A stretch of 64,000 bases of DNA, taken from assembly GCF_024166365.1 (NCBI RefSeq), contig NC_064825.1, forward strand, positions 99,586,480-99,650,479. The letters are read 5' to 3'. The stretch is from Elephas maximus indicus. Taxonomy: Eukaryota; Chordata; Mammalia; Proboscidea; Elephantidae. Below are positions 12,215-24,498 of the stretch, piece after piece. The notes beneath the pieces are model-generated. The model searched no databases. It was given only the letters and a program-made list of their open reading frames with translations, and was not told where the DNA came from. Numbering within the stretch: the stretch's first letter is position 1; each line of letters opens with the position of its first letter. Both the position numbers and the translations under genes were made by a program.

Positions 12215-12870
12215 AAAAGTTACTGTTTTCTAATTATTGAAGTAATACAGGCTCAGAGTAGGAAATATGGAAAATTCAGGAAAATAAAGTGAAGAAGAAA
12301 AGTCACTTGTAATCCTATCACCTAGAGATAAGCATTATTATTGCTTAGATGCTTTTTCTTTCTCCAGTTGTGAATGTTCTCGTTAGCCTGCTTTTTTCAT
12401 GTATTATATTGTGAACAATCCTCATGAAATGAGAAAAAAATCCTCATAGTCCTTATGAAGAGTCAACATTTCTTCATAAATAATTTCTTTTTAACATAAT
12501 TACTAATGCACCATTATACGAATGTGCCATAATTTATGAATAACCGTTCCTCTATTATTGGATATTTAGGTGGTTTCTGATTTTTTTGTTATTTTAAATA
12601 ATGCTGTGATTGATAACTATTTTCATAACTGTATTTATAACTCTTATGAGCGATTCCTAGAAGTGGAATTAACTATATCAAAGGGTATGAACATTTTGGG
12701 GGGTTTAATATATATTTGACAGTTGTTTTCAATATCGTTTATGCCAGTTTACACTCCCATCAACAAAATGTAAAACTGACTATCTTACTTTACCCTCCTT
12801 TGCATGAAATTTGTGGGGAAAAAAAATTCAAACTTAGCTGTTTTGATAAGTGGAAATGATATCTTACTAT
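12215..12870 (+). repeat. L1M 3'-region fragment
   Basis: It contains typical L1-derived text: taataatgctgtgattgata-like, cctagaagtggaatta, caaagggtatgaacattttg and gtttacactcccatcaac. It is strongly diverged, so ancient. Confidence 0.7.
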
Positions 12871-12889
12871 TTTAACTTTAATTTGATCA

Positions 12890-13080
12890 CTAACCCCGTT
12901 GCTGTCAAGTCTTCTCTGACTCATGGCGATCTCATGAGTGTCAGAGTGGACTTGTGCTCTCTGACACTCATGAGATCGCCATGAGTTTTCAGTGACTAAT
13001 TTTTTGGAAGTAGATCCCCAGGCTTTTCTTCTGAGGCACTTCTGGGTAGACTTGAATCTCCAACCTTTTGGTGGTGAAGT
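12890..13080 (-). repeat. AfroSINE carrying a perfect 28-bp inverted duplication
   Basis: Antisense AfroSINE of the subtype whose internal part reads ggaagtagatccccaggc and cttctgaggcacttctgggt; the copy at 17618 is the same subtype. Bases 12919-12946 and 12959-12986 are exact reverse complements with a 12-nt spacer. In the 17618 copy the place of the second arm is occupied by ordinary SINE sequence, so the second arm is an inverted copy of the first and not part of the SINE consensus. Confidence 0.9.
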
Positions 13081-14009
13081 TGAAATTCCTTTTATGTATT
13101 TATTAGTCTTTGCACTTGCTCCCTTCTGAGAAGTGCGAGCTCATACTTTTGACTCTTTTTCTATTAGGGAGTGATTGGAAGATATGCCTTTGATTTTAGG
13201 CTGTTGAGTTTGATGATAGAGTGCTGCCTGGGAGCCTGGGAGTATGTGGTTTAATTAAATAGTACCAACTTTTCAGTAGTGGCATAAGGAACTGATGTCA
13301 GGAGAAAGATCTGTTCAATTTAGAACAGTTCTTTAATTTAGCTCTGTTCATATTGAGCGCCTGTTGTGAGCTTAGCACTGCTGCCCTCATATTTTTCAGG
13401 GCCTAGATTCCGAAGTGAGTTTTTATTCCTGGAAAATAAAAAAACTAAAGTTTATAATTCTTGAGATTTGTGATAGTAGACTATGTATGTGTTTCTTTGG
13501 TGTCCATGAGTTTCTGTGTATTTCATACATGTAGATTATGGTCATTTCAGAATTGCCTCAGTTTTGTTCTACTTTAAAAAGCACATACCTTTGTAATGTT
13601 GCCCCAATATTATTTTCTCTCTCTTTCTATTTGCAATCCGTGGAGAGAAGATAGGACACAGGGACGAAATACTGTGACTCGGGAAGGATTCAGTAGAAGA
13701 CAATACGTTGTGTGTCTGTGAACAACATTTATTAAATGCGTGATGCCTTAGTCAATCCAGAGGCACTGCGTCCTACCAGAGCTTCATATCGTGCCTCTCC
13801 TCTGCTAACAGGAGCAGAGAATGACCATATTAACGATGCCTGGCCGCTGGACCTAAAGCCTTCTCATACTTTGTTCGCCCTTTCGGTTGATACAACCTCG
13901 TGATTAATCTTATGAGAGAGAGCTTATCTCTATGCCATGACTAGGTTGCCCATTGCGTATCAGCCAAAGGGAACTGCTATTTAAATTTTTTTCTTTTTGT
14001 CTCCCCTAA

Positions 14010-14162
<153 letters not shown>

Positions 14163-14260
14163 TGATCTTGAGCCTCTGTTTCTCTAAACCTGAGAAGTTG
14201 TCATAACTATAAATGAAGTATTGGACTAGATAAACTTTAAGCTCTCTTTTAGCTTTAAGA

Positions 14261-14743
14261 CAGGGCTTCAAACTGGTTCTTGCTCGTTCAGTTGCAGCTG
14301 GGAATCGACATCAAAACAGACTCGAATTTTTTAAATTTGGGTGAAGTGGAACCATACCAGTAACAGGAAAAATTATAGGTCGAAACCCTGAGAGAAACTT
14401 AATCTCCCTCTTAGAAAACAAGGGCAGCATACACGTTACATAACAACTAAATCTCTCGCCGGTCAGATTTTTGCAGTCAGAAACAGTGGTGCCCTGCTCA
14501 AAGATGGCCACCAGCAGCGCCACTTGGAATGTGTGTCACTCCCCTCAGTCCTGGCAATAATCCAGTCTCACACATCAGGCTCTTAAAAAGGCTCACGACA
14601 CCTCTTCCGAGTCACTGGTTCCAGGGCTTCAACCCATAATTTTTCCCGTTCTGGTTATGGGTCCAGATCATCCAAATTTTAAGAAATTTGGGTCTGTTTC
14701 GGTTTCGCTTTGTTGGCCATGACTGAACCAGTTCGAAGCCCTG
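14261..14743. mobile_element. Non-autonomous hAT-like DNA transposon (fold-back), 483 bp
   Basis: The left end reads cagggcttcaaactggttc. The reverse complement of the right end reads cagggcttcgaactggttc, so 18 of 19 bases agree. The element is flanked by a perfect 8-bp direct repeat, ctttaaga (14253-14260 and 14744-14751), the size typical of the hAT superfamily. Beyond the tips the two halves stay similar for about 150 bp in inverted orientation: ggaaaaattataggtcgaaa on the left matches ggaaaaattatgggttgaag on the right. The middle of ~170 bp has no coding potential. I cannot name the family. Confidence 0.85.
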
Positions 14744-15517
14744 CTTTAAGAGTCTGTGATGGACTGTCTCGCAGTGTAAAATCGAAGCTAGGTTCTGCTA
14801 GTTTCTTTAGTGACAGTTTTTAACCTTCAGTATCACAGATAAAGGCTGTGATAGACAATCCATAAATGGTGTTTTAGAAGAAAATTTAATTTATTCTCAG
14901 AGCTAATTTGGCATCTGTTTCTGTTAGCTGAAGGACTCAGTTTATACCTTTCTTAAGGTAGCCATTTTTTTTATAGATGTTGAGAAGATTGTACATCTCG
15001 TACAATCAGGTAACTATAGTTGTCCTAGACATTGTTTTTAAATATCGATTACCAGTTTTTAAAAGTACCTTTCCCATAACATATTAAAACCTGAGAGTAC
15101 ATAAGTACATAAGGATGGTCTTTGTATCCATAATGTACATCTGTTTATTCTTGACACACAGACTTTGCTTAAATCAGATCCCTAGCTATGTAGAGAAAGC
15201 ACGCTTGTATGAGTGAAACATCTTGACCTGTTCTTCCTTCTGGATTAGAATTCCCTGTGTGAAAGTGGGCAAAGCTCCTAGGCCAGATTCCCAGGGGAGC
15301 TTATACTGGAAGCATAGTATGGCATTCCCCAATGATTCCTTCTGCCATTAACTGGAAGAGAAGTCAGATTAAGCCAGAGTGACTGAGAGGAAAAATTGCT
15401 ATCTGCAGTCTCTGAACCTGACCTCCCCAGGCACTCTCTTTTTGACATGCTTCAATATATTTTTATCTGTGGCTGCTTCCTCTGAATGGTAACTCTAAGG
15501 GTCTATATGCTATTCTT

Positions 15518-15635
15518 GGAGCCCTGGTGCTCAGTGGTTAAGCATTTGGCTGCTAACCAAAAGATCAGCAGTTTGAATCTACCAGCCACTCCTTGGAAAT
15601 CCTTTGGGCAGTTCTACTTTGTCTTAGCCTTGCCG
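15518..15635 (+). repeat. AfroSINE, short, tail eroded
   Basis: Sense head ggagccctggtgctcagtgg and B-box-like gtttgaatctacc are clear. The copy keeps gggcagttctactttgtctt but the following tail is rearranged and ends in a T-rich stretch. Confidence 0.9.
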
Positions 15636-16301
15636 TAGTTATCTAGCTTTTTTTCCCCCTCGTATCCCTTTACTGTTTATTTATCTTCACTAGGTTAGAA
15701 GAGCAGCCCTCTCCAGGTTTGCTAGAAAAATGGTTAGTTTAAGTTTTGGAAGGGCGTGGGGAAGTAGGGGCAAAGGATTCAGAGGGTAAGGGACCACTGG
15801 ATGTTTTCCCTGATTCAAGGGAACTTGAAAAATAACCTGGCATCTTCAAGAGCACGGTGTTCTCATAGCATTTGCCATTAGCTAGAAGGAGGAGAAAGAA
15901 CGCCTGTTGGAACTAAGGTTACGGTGAAAGTTATGGGAAGCTGTATTTCATCGCCCTTATGGCTGCAAGAACAAATGGTGTTTATACAAGGACCTTGGCA
16001 GTGAGAAAACAGTCATTAAAGAGGAATTAAGGCGCTTGTCATCACCACTTCTTTCCAGTTACAGCAGGCAAAAGCCCTCCAAGCCCTTTTTATTGGGCCC
16101 TTGTGAGTCCTGCCGTTGGCTGAGCCAGACAGAATTGAATGGAGGAATGGTGAGGTGTGTATGTGTGCGCACGCGCCTGTGTGCATGTAGAGAGGGCAGG
16201 CATCTCAGCTTACAGCACAGAATCATGTAGAGTAGCATCCCTGGCACGATTTTCTTGTCCTTGGCACTGACAGCAGGAATGTTTTTGTGCTCCTCCGGCA
16301 G

Positions 16302-16384
16302 GTAACCCCACGGAAGAAATTCAAATGTCCTGAGTGCACAGCCATTGACGGACTTTCGCTAGACCAGACACACATGGTGGAGAG
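16302..16384 (+). CDS. EXT2: EXT2, coding exon (residues ~646-672 plus a split Arg codon)
   Basis: 83 bp: 27 codons plus two bases of an AGG Arg codon completed in the last exon. Acceptor ccggcag, donor gtgagt. The protein is [20 protein letters not shown] followed by DQTHMVE. A CPEC cysteine pair and the basic RKKFK run are conserved EXT2 features in the GT64 domain; the CPEC pair probably has a structural role (inference). Phase 0 in, phase 2 out. Confidence 0.96.
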
Positions 16385-17617
16385 GTGAGTGCGCCTCTAA
16401 CCAACAGGCAGCCCAAGCCTCTGATCCCTATTTCCTGCCTTGGGCCTGTTTATGGGACTTGGGTGGAGATGTAAGGACAGCAGCTGGTAGCCATAGTCAC
16501 CTTTTTTTGCACTGTGGGAATTGGGTTAGTTCAAGCCTAGGTCACCCAAAGAATTAATTTGAAATGCTACTCACTTAATTTGTAATGGCTGGAAGGGTCT
16601 TAAAATATAGGTGGATTTAAGCTCCAGAAGTCAGATTCTCCATATGGACTAAGCAGTTAACATCTAAGATCATTTGAGTAGGAGGTAGTTAATTCTAAGG
16701 AAATACTGGATTGGTTTTAAGGCTACTACGTCCGCGTTATAGTGAAAGCTTGATTGGAAATAATTAAACCAAACCCACCAGAGACAAATTACCTTTGCTG
16801 GCACTACTAAAACACCTGCCAAGAACAGAATTAAAAACAAAGCTCTTTACGTTTCAGACGGAGAAGAACAGGGCAGCTCTGAAATATTCACTTTTTTTCT
16901 AGTCATTCATTTCTTCAACAAGTATATCTTTGTATGGAATGTAATATTAGGCCTTGCAGGAAGTATAAAAGGAATGGGAGGCATATGCCTTCTGTTAAGA
17001 CCATTATAATCTTGTACTAGACCTTGGTTCTCACTTGTTCCCCAAAGCTTTGAAGCACCTGTATCAAATCTACTTCTTGAAAAGGCAGCTTCTTACACAA
17101 GACAGCAAGCTATCTGTCCCAATAACACTATTGTCAAGGGACCAAGTGTACTCAGAGAGTGTTATAATGGCCTTACAGAATGAGATACATAGTGCACGTT
17201 TCCCCAGGTTACATATGCATCTGCTTGCAGCATCCATTTCTGAAATCTATCAGCCATATTAAAATCCTTCAGGCCTGGAGGGTTTTTTGTACAGACAGTT
17301 GGTCAGTTGGTCTGGATTCTTGTATAAGGCTTTATACCTTCTTGCTCTCTAAATAATCTATTTTTCTCTTTCATATATAAATATCTTACTCCAAGGATAT
17401 GACTTTCATTAACTGTTTATGTGAAATAATATAATTTTGGAAATAATCTGTGCTCAGTATCATAACTATTACATAGTTCAGGCGGTAGTATTAACTGCAG
17501 TAGCTCATTTTGAGGAGACCCCACTTGTAGTCCTGTTGGAGTACATGGAACTGTTATTTAAACCTACCATTCACTATGTTTGGGGAGAATTCATAGTATT
17601 AAGCTAAGTGGTTATTG

Positions 17618-17825
17618 ATTACTAGTTGCCACTGAGCTGATTTTGAGTCATGACAACCCTATATGTGTCAGAGTAGAACTGTGCTCCGTAGGTTTTTTAA
17701 TGGCTGAGTATTTGGAAGTAGATCACTAGGCCTTTCTTCTGAGGCATCCCTGGGTGGACTTGAACCTTCATCCTTTTGGTTAGCAGCCAAGTCCGTTAAC
17801 TGTTTATACCACTCAGAAACTCTGG
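17618..17825 (-). repeat. AfroSINE, third subtype
   Basis: Antisense copy with ggaagtagatcactaggcct and tcttctgaggcatccctggg, the same internal variant as the copy at 12890. It serves as the unrearranged reference for that copy. Confidence 0.9.
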
Positions 17826-18197
17826 CTATTATTTAGGCTAAGTTAAATGGTGGAGTTATATTGTCCAGGAAAGGAAGAGTGGGGAGAAAAGTTGACTTGA
17901 TAGCAGCCTTAAAATTCATGCCGAAGCTAAACAACTCATCTCTAGCACCATTGAGATTGTAACAAATGTAAAGAACCTTAAAATGCAGTGAGAGATTTAA
18001 GTTAGATATTGTTAAACACTAAAAAAATTAACTTAAGGGAAGTGTGGAGGCTTCCTCTTTGGAGACCTTTGAAATAGAATAGGCAACTGCCTAGATGTTT
18101 TTAGGTGTGAATCAGATTATTGGCCCCATTTTACAGATGCAGAAACTGAGGTTCAAAGAGGCTATGTGTCCTCAGAAAGTTAAACATAGTATTACCA

Positions 18198-18393
18198 TGT
18201 TGTTAGTTGCCGTCAAGTCAGTTCTGACTCACGGCAATCCCTTGTGTGTAGAGTAGAGCTCCACAGTGTTTTCGAGGCTGTGACCTTCTGGGAGCAGATC
18301 ACCAGCTCTTCCAAGGTACCTCTGGGTGGGTTCAAATCATCAACCTCTTGAGTAATAGTGGAGCACTTAACCATTTGTGCCAGCCAGAGGCTG
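18198..18393 (-). repeat. AfroSINE, long subtype
   Basis: Antisense, tail ttgttagttgccgtcaagtc, internal ggctgtgaccttctgggagc, diverged head. It is followed by a TG/TATG-rich microsatellite at about 18395-18440. Confidence 0.88.
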
Positions 18394-18447
18394 TATATGT
18401 ATACATACGTGTGTGTGTGTATGTATATAGACTTTATATATAACTGA

Positions 18448-18642
18448 AGGAGCCCTGGTGACTGAGTGGTTAAGTGCTTGGCTGCTGACCAAAAGGTCAG
18501 TGGTTCGAACCCACCAGCCACTCCGTGGGAGAATGATGTCTGCTTCAGTAAAGATGTACAACCTTGGAAATTCTGTGGGGCAGTTCTACTCTGTCCTGTA
18601 GAATCGCTGTGAGTCCAAATTGATTCAGTGGTAATGGGTTTT
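18448..18642 (+). repeat. AfroSINE, long subtype, with target duplication
   Basis: Sense copy: head ggagccctggtgactgagtg, B-box-like gttcgaacccacc, tail with gattcagtggtaatggg. Flanked by ttatatataactg on both sides (about 18435-18447 and 18642-18654), read as the target duplication. Confidence 0.92.
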
Positions 18643-18889
18643 ATATATAACTGTAGTCCAAAACTATGTATGATAAGTACCATGAGGGCAGCTCAAAGTG
18701 TTGTCATTTATCAGAGAAAAGTAATTTCTTGCTAGCTTGATTATTAGGAAAATTTTTTGTAAAAGAAGTAACACTTGAAATGAGCCTTCAAAGTCCACTA
18801 GAATCCCAACTGGTGGAATTCTGGACAAGAAGAGATTATAAGCAGGGGGAGCTGGGTAGTCAAAGATGCCTAGACACGGTGTATTTGGC

Positions 18890-19092
18890 AAGTACCAGGT
18901 GGCGCAATGGTTTAGCACTTGGCTACTAACCAAAAGGTTGGTGGTTCCAACCCACCCACGGCTCTGTGGGAAAAAAGACCTGGCAGTCTGTTCCCATAAA
19001 GATTACAGTCTTCGAAACTCTATGGGGCAGTTCTACTCTGTCCTGTAGGGTCTCTGTGAGTCAGAATTGACTTGGCAGTACCCAACAATAAC
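18890..19092 (+). repeat. AfroSINE, long subtype
   Basis: Sense copy with ggtggcgcaatggtttagca, gttccaacccaccc, the internal ggcagtctgttcccataaag segment, and a tail ending in acccaacaataac. Confidence 0.92.
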
Positions 19093-19099
19093 AAGTCCA

Positions 19100-20190
19100 G
19101 TTTGGCGAGAGCATAGAGTTCTGGCTTGTTAGTGCCAGACTGCAAAGGGCCTTGAATCCTCAATTAAAGAGCTTGAACTTTTTTCTTCATGCTATGGTTA
19201 ACCATAGATGGTTTTTGAATAGAGGAGTAGCTCAAAGTAATGGTTTGAGATTAATTTGGCAGTGTATAGGATGAAATGAAGGGTGAAGAGACTAAAGAAA
19301 GAAGTCCAGTTAGAAGGCTGTTGAACTAAGTTGAACGTGGAAAGGAAGGGATGAATTAAATTGCAAGAAATTTTTTATCTCAGAGGAAGATGTGCTTGAA
19401 CTTGGTTTCTGACAGGATAGATATGGGAGGTCATGGAAAAGGAGTCAACAGAGATAACTTAGATTTTAAGTCAAGAGGAATGGTAGGCAGTACCTTTAAC
19501 AGTAGAAATAACACAGTTAGAAAGAGACACTAATTGCGGAAGGGGTTGAGATGGATGGTTGTACCTTTACCAGTATAATTAATGAAAACAGGAGATGTCA
19601 ACCATGGGTGAAGTTGGAGAACAATAGGTAGGTGGTATGGGGGTCTTGCCCTCTGAAATATATGCAGATAGAGAGATTGAGCAGGCAGTTAGAAATGTGG
19701 AACTAGAGCTTTAGAAAGAAGTTTAAAACAAAGATAGATATTTGGAAGTTAACTGCCCAAGACAGTAATTGAGTGAAGAAGAGCCAAGGCAGAATCTTGA
19801 GAAATTCTGACATTTAAGAGACATTTGAAAGAAGAACTAAAAACAGAGAAATGGCCACTGTTGGGGCCAGGGGAGAACCAGGAACTGCAGTGCTCAGAAG
19901 CAAGGGAAAAGCAAGGACCATGCAGACTGGGAAAAGACCTTTGGATCAAATGGCCATTGGTAACTTTGAAAAATATAATTTCGTAAAGTGCTGGACCCAA
20001 AGGGTTATAGAGTGAGAGTCAGTGATGAGGAAGTAGGGTTAATGAATGTAGACTGTCCCTTTGAGAAATTTGAGAGTAGAAGGAAAGAAATCTTGAAATA
20101 GATTTGGAACAAGAGCAAAACTGTTTGGATTAAAGACTGAATTGCTGAATTATTAAATAAAGAGCTTAGATTGGGAGGGAGGGAGACATG
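19100..20190 (+). repeat. Ancient LINE-derived repeat
   Basis: Phrases such as ctggcttgttagtgccagac, aatagaggagtagctcaaag and gagaagagccaaggcagaat follow the same ancient repeat text as 8900-10600 and 30395-31480. Strongly diverged; family not assigned. Confidence 0.5.
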
Positions 20191-20218
20191 ATTTAAGCCA
20201 TCTTGGGTAAATGAAAAA

Positions 20219-20427
20219 GGTCCCTTGGTGGCACAAATGGCTTGCACTCAACGACTAACCTAAAGGCTGTCGGTTCAAACCCACCCAGCAGTACCACAGA
20301 AGAAAGGCCTGCTTCCGTAAAGATTAGAACCAAGAAAGCCCTACGGAGTAAGCAGTTCTGCGCCATCCATAACACATGGGGTTGCCGTTAGCGGACTTGA
20401 TGGTAGTGGCTTTGGTTTTTGGGTTTG
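20219..20427 (+). repeat. AfroSINE, diverged
   Basis: Sense copy with degraded head ggtcccttggtggcacaaat, gttcaaacccaccc, internal ggcctgcttccgtaaagatt, and a tail followed by a tttggtttttgg stretch. Confidence 0.88.
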
Positions 20428-20789
20428 AGTTAGACTGAGAGATGTAGATATAATTATAGAATTATTTATGTTTTGTTTTTTAATAGTTTCCTTTGCAGAA
20501 GGCAGCTTTTGCACAAGACAGTGAAAATTAACCAGTTTATAAGTCTATGGTGTTGCATTGGGTTTTGTGGTTCAAAAGGCTTATTTATTCGTATATTTGG
20601 GCATCTGGGGCCTGAAATTTCAGTTATATAGGACAGTAGCTTTTACTGCCCAGCATCCATTTCCAGGATCTGCTGTTAGCTCTTTCAGGACCAGAAGAAT
20701 TTGTAGCTGTTGATTTTGACCAGTGGCTTCAGCAAGGTCAGGGCAATATGACAGACGTAAGTTCTGATTGAAGAAGAAGAACCTCGGAT

Positions 20790-21010
20790 TGTGATTCAGG
20801 CCAGTCTTTGTTCAAGTTATGAGTTTGTCACTTATTAGCTGTCTGACTTAAGGAAATTTACTTACCTTACCTGAACTTCAATTTTTTCATCTAAAATAGG
20901 GATGGATACCAATATCTATAAAATTACAGTGTCCCTTTATAGGTTCAGCAAATATTTACTGAGCATCTTTGTGCTGAGCACTGTGCTGTCTGCTTGGGAT
21001 GAATGAAGTA
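20790..21010 (+). repeat. MIR and L2-type remnants
   Basis: MIR-like gagtttgtcacttattagct and ttttttcatctaaaataggg are followed by L2-type caaatatttactgagcatct and gagcactgtgctgtctgctt. Confidence 0.65.
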
Positions 21011-21463
21011 ATAATACATGAAAGCCCTGGTATTGTTAGTTTCCTTCTCAGTTTCCCTAGCATTAGTCCTAAAGGCCCCTGGTTACTTTAGGTAATGGTA
21101 TGTATTTGAAAGGAAAGCAGACCTTTCCATCACTTCAAAAATAGTTGAGTCTTTGGACTTTGGCAGTTCTTAGTGTGTTCATACTTGATTGGAAAATCAA
21201 TACTGACAAGGTAGCTGGATGCCTGACAGAACAACTCAGGACAGCTACCAGCAACCAGCCAAACTCATTATCTGCCCTGACCTGTTCCCCAGCCCAGATC
21301 CCCTGGTGAAAAGAAAGTAGGAAACACTGCCATTATCTGGCAGGAGAGTTAAGGACCTTTACCATTCAGAGTGGGCCAACCTCTTCTCCAGTTCAGGCTG
21401 TGAGGAGAAAAAAGAGGTACTCACTAGACCTGGGTTAGCCTGGGGCAGCTGTCAACAAGTCAA

Positions 21464-21541
21464 GCTGGCCTGAGCTCCAGTGGCTTCTTGCTGGCCTGAG
21501 CTCTAGTGGCTTCTTGCTGGCCTGAGCTCTAGTGGCTTCTT
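21464..21541. repeat. Tandem repeat, 3 x 26 bp
   Basis: Three head-to-tail 26-bp units start at 21464, 21490 and 21516. Units 2 and 3 are identical; unit 1 differs by one base (gagctcca versus gagctcta). Confidence 0.97.
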
Positions 21542-21977
21542 GCCTGTGGCCCATGCCCTGTTGGCAGATCTAGTTACAGAGGAGACATTGTTCTCAGTGT
21601 TCTCCACAGGGCCACAGAGCCACTCTCCTCTGCCAAGAGCTACGCTTCTTCTTTAATACATACTCGCTAGTGTCTGTGTTGGGTATGGCTGGGCTTTGCT
21701 GGCCAGAGTCTACTTGCATAATCACTGGAAACTAGGAGAATCTGTACATGTTTACAGGCAGAACAACTGTCAAAAGTAAAACTTTGGAGAGATTTGACTT
21801 TGCTTGGCACTGCTTTGACCCCCTAATTTGAGGTGGTGATGGGGCTGTTATTCAATATTTGCTAAAACTTCTCAGTCTTTTCTCAGTCTTCCCTCAACTT
21901 GGAACCTATGCTACCATCTCTTGAGTCTCAAAAGACTGCCAGCAGGAGGGAACCTCAATTACAGGCAAGCTTTGGTA

Positions 21978-22012
21978 GAGTCAGAGTCGACATGATGGCC
22001 ACGGGTTATGGT
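21978..22012 (+). repeat. AfroSINE tail fragment
   Basis: An isolated tail, gagtcagagtcgacatgatg followed by ggccacgggtt, with no SINE head or body upstream. Confidence 0.6.
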
Positions 22013-22250
22013 AGAGTGTGATGAAAAGAACAAAGGCTTTATTGCCAGTGCAAGCCTAGGTTTGAAACCCAGCTCTACTACTAATGCTGGGTCCTTGGGC
22101 AAGTGACCTAACCTTTCTGAGCCTCAATTTCTTTATCCATAAAATGAGGCTATAATAAACCCAACTGTTCAGGAGAACTTTGAAGAATCAATGAGGTCAT
22201 ATGTAAACTGTTGGCACTTAATAGATGCTCAACTGTTATTTTCCAGCCCC
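22013..22250 (+). repeat. MIR
   Basis: It has gaaacccagctctactacta, ggcaagtgacctaacctttc, cttatccataaaatgagg and a cacttaatagatgctcaac end, in MIR order. Confidence 0.88.
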
Positions 22251-22304
22251 TCCTCTTGGGCCCTAGAATTACGTTAATAAATAAATTTGTATCATGTCAT
22301 AATT

Positions 22305-22520
22305 AAGACCTTAGCTTCAGGGGCCAGAATGCCTGGGTTTGACTCTCCTCTTACTAGTTGTTTGGCCTTTGGACAAGGTACTTAACCTGTCTGTGCCTCA
22401 GTCTCCCAGTGCAAAATGAGAATAATAGTAGGACCTACGCCATTAGGTTGTTATGAGGGTTCAGTGAACTAATAATGCATATAAAGCACTTTTAATGCAG
22501 CCTGTAACAGGTAATAAATA
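22305..22520 (+). repeat. MIR
   Basis: A second MIR in the same orientation: gccagaatgcctgggtttga, ggtacttaacctgtctgtgc, gttgttatgagggttcagtg, ending near aataaatactcattg. Confidence 0.88.
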
Positions 22521-23606
22521 CTCATTGTTGATTGGTGGTGGCGGTGATGGTGACGATGATGTTATTAGCTAGAAGAGCTCAAAATGAAGTGCTAACAATT
22601 TTTTTTTTAGAAATACAATGACCAGGTGAAAGGAGTTGATAGTGACCATCATCAAATAAAAACTTGGTGATTAAAATAATTTGAAACAGGGCTTACAGTC
22701 TCGCTGAGGAGAGAAGAGACTTCTGGTCCATGTCTTGAAATTCAGTTCTTTCTTGATAAATGGTTCTGCCAGATTAGTTTGTTCTTATTATAACCCCCTC
22801 AGGAGTCATGGGCCTGACTGAGGAGAGAGTATTGACCTTTCTGAATCCATCCTTGAGGTCCCCTTGACTTCATAAGTGGTTTTTACAGGCTTACTTTTTC
22901 CTTCTGGTCTGATGCTGAAGCGTCTTCATTAACCAACTGTCACACTCAGTTGGCCCAGTTGACCAGAACCATTTACCACAAAGTACCTGACCTGCTCACC
23001 TCTGAGGAGGCTGCTGTCAGGGCTTTTGAGGGAGTTGGGGGGAGGTAAGGAAACTGGCCTCTCCCCTCCTCCAGCAGCGCCACAGTTGTTGGTTATTGCT
23101 GCTGGTTCTAACAAGGGAATGGCTAAAATTGTGAAAACACTCCTGTGATGTAACTTCAGCTTTCATAGAAAGTTGACTGATAGTTCCCAGAGAATGCCAT
23201 TTCATTTTAGGCCCTCAATAAATGTTGCGCGAATGAATGAAGTGTTTATTGTTTGACATTTTGGTTCACCACCTCATCATCTTCTTTGGTCTTCTCTTGC
23301 CTCCTGTCTGCCTTTTAAACTTCAGTGAGCTGAAGCTCAGATCTCAGTGGCTTTGTTCTCTCTTCGCTTTCTCTTTAGCTGATAGAGATGGGGTTAAGAA
23401 ATGTTGGCAGTTAATCCACCTTGGTTTAAGGCCTGCTTATACTGAGCTGGAAGAATGACTGGAATTTGAGGGGGAGGGAGAAAGATACTCTGACCTAGCA
23501 GGCCCATGGCCTCCCAACAGCATCCCCTGTTCACTTTCTGCCACTGAATTTAGAGTCAGAGCACCCCAGATTACTTCATGTATCCACACCCTCCCAGCCT
23601 TTTTAG

Positions 23607-23891
<285 letters not shown>

Positions 23892-24492
23892 AACATGCCG
23901 CTGGTGGAGGTCTGAAGGTTAAGCTTGGACACAGGAAGAGGACAAGGCCTCCTCAGCTCTCTGATATCAGGGCAGGGAATTTTAGGGTGGGAGGTTGACG
24001 TACTAGATCTTTCTCAAGAACAGGAACCTGGAAGGAATATCCAGGCCTCCTGAGCTGTGCACCTTCCATCCTTGTGTTCCATGTGATCTTCAGTGAGTTC
24101 TTTTTGAAAGCGCCAAATGGAAGGCTTTGTTTGTGGTGTGAATTTCAATCCAGCTCAGGCTCCCTTTGTTTTCACTCTCAGTATAACAGTCTGAAAGGAA
24201 ACTTCACTGACAGTAAGACTGCTAGAGAAGAAGACGCTGTCGGGCAATTTTAGATTTGGGAAATTATGTCAGAGGTACCTCACCTTTAGTTATTTCACAT
24301 CAGTGAGTTCTTTGGAAGAAAAGCTAAGCCTAGAATGTGGTACAAAATCCAGACATGGTATTGGGATTCGATATATGCCTTGGGACTTAATACATGCCTT
24401 GGGACTTGGGACTTGGGACACAGTACTGACTGTTGAGTTGGAATCCTATAAGTTCCATGAACTATTCTTCTTTGACTTGGCTTTTTGATATG

Positions 24493-24498
24493 ATTAAA
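24493..24498 (+). terminator. Candidate EXT2 poly(A) signal ATTAAA
   Basis: ATTAAA, the commonest variant signal, lies 600 nt after the EXT2 stop and is followed by a T-rich stretch (tgtattttttattcctttt) that could serve as a downstream element. It would give a short 3' UTR form. Confidence 0.45.

Noticed and set aside
14987-15007. Small hairpin gattgtac/gtacaatc
   Set aside because: 8-bp stems of this kind are expected by chance in several kb of intron.
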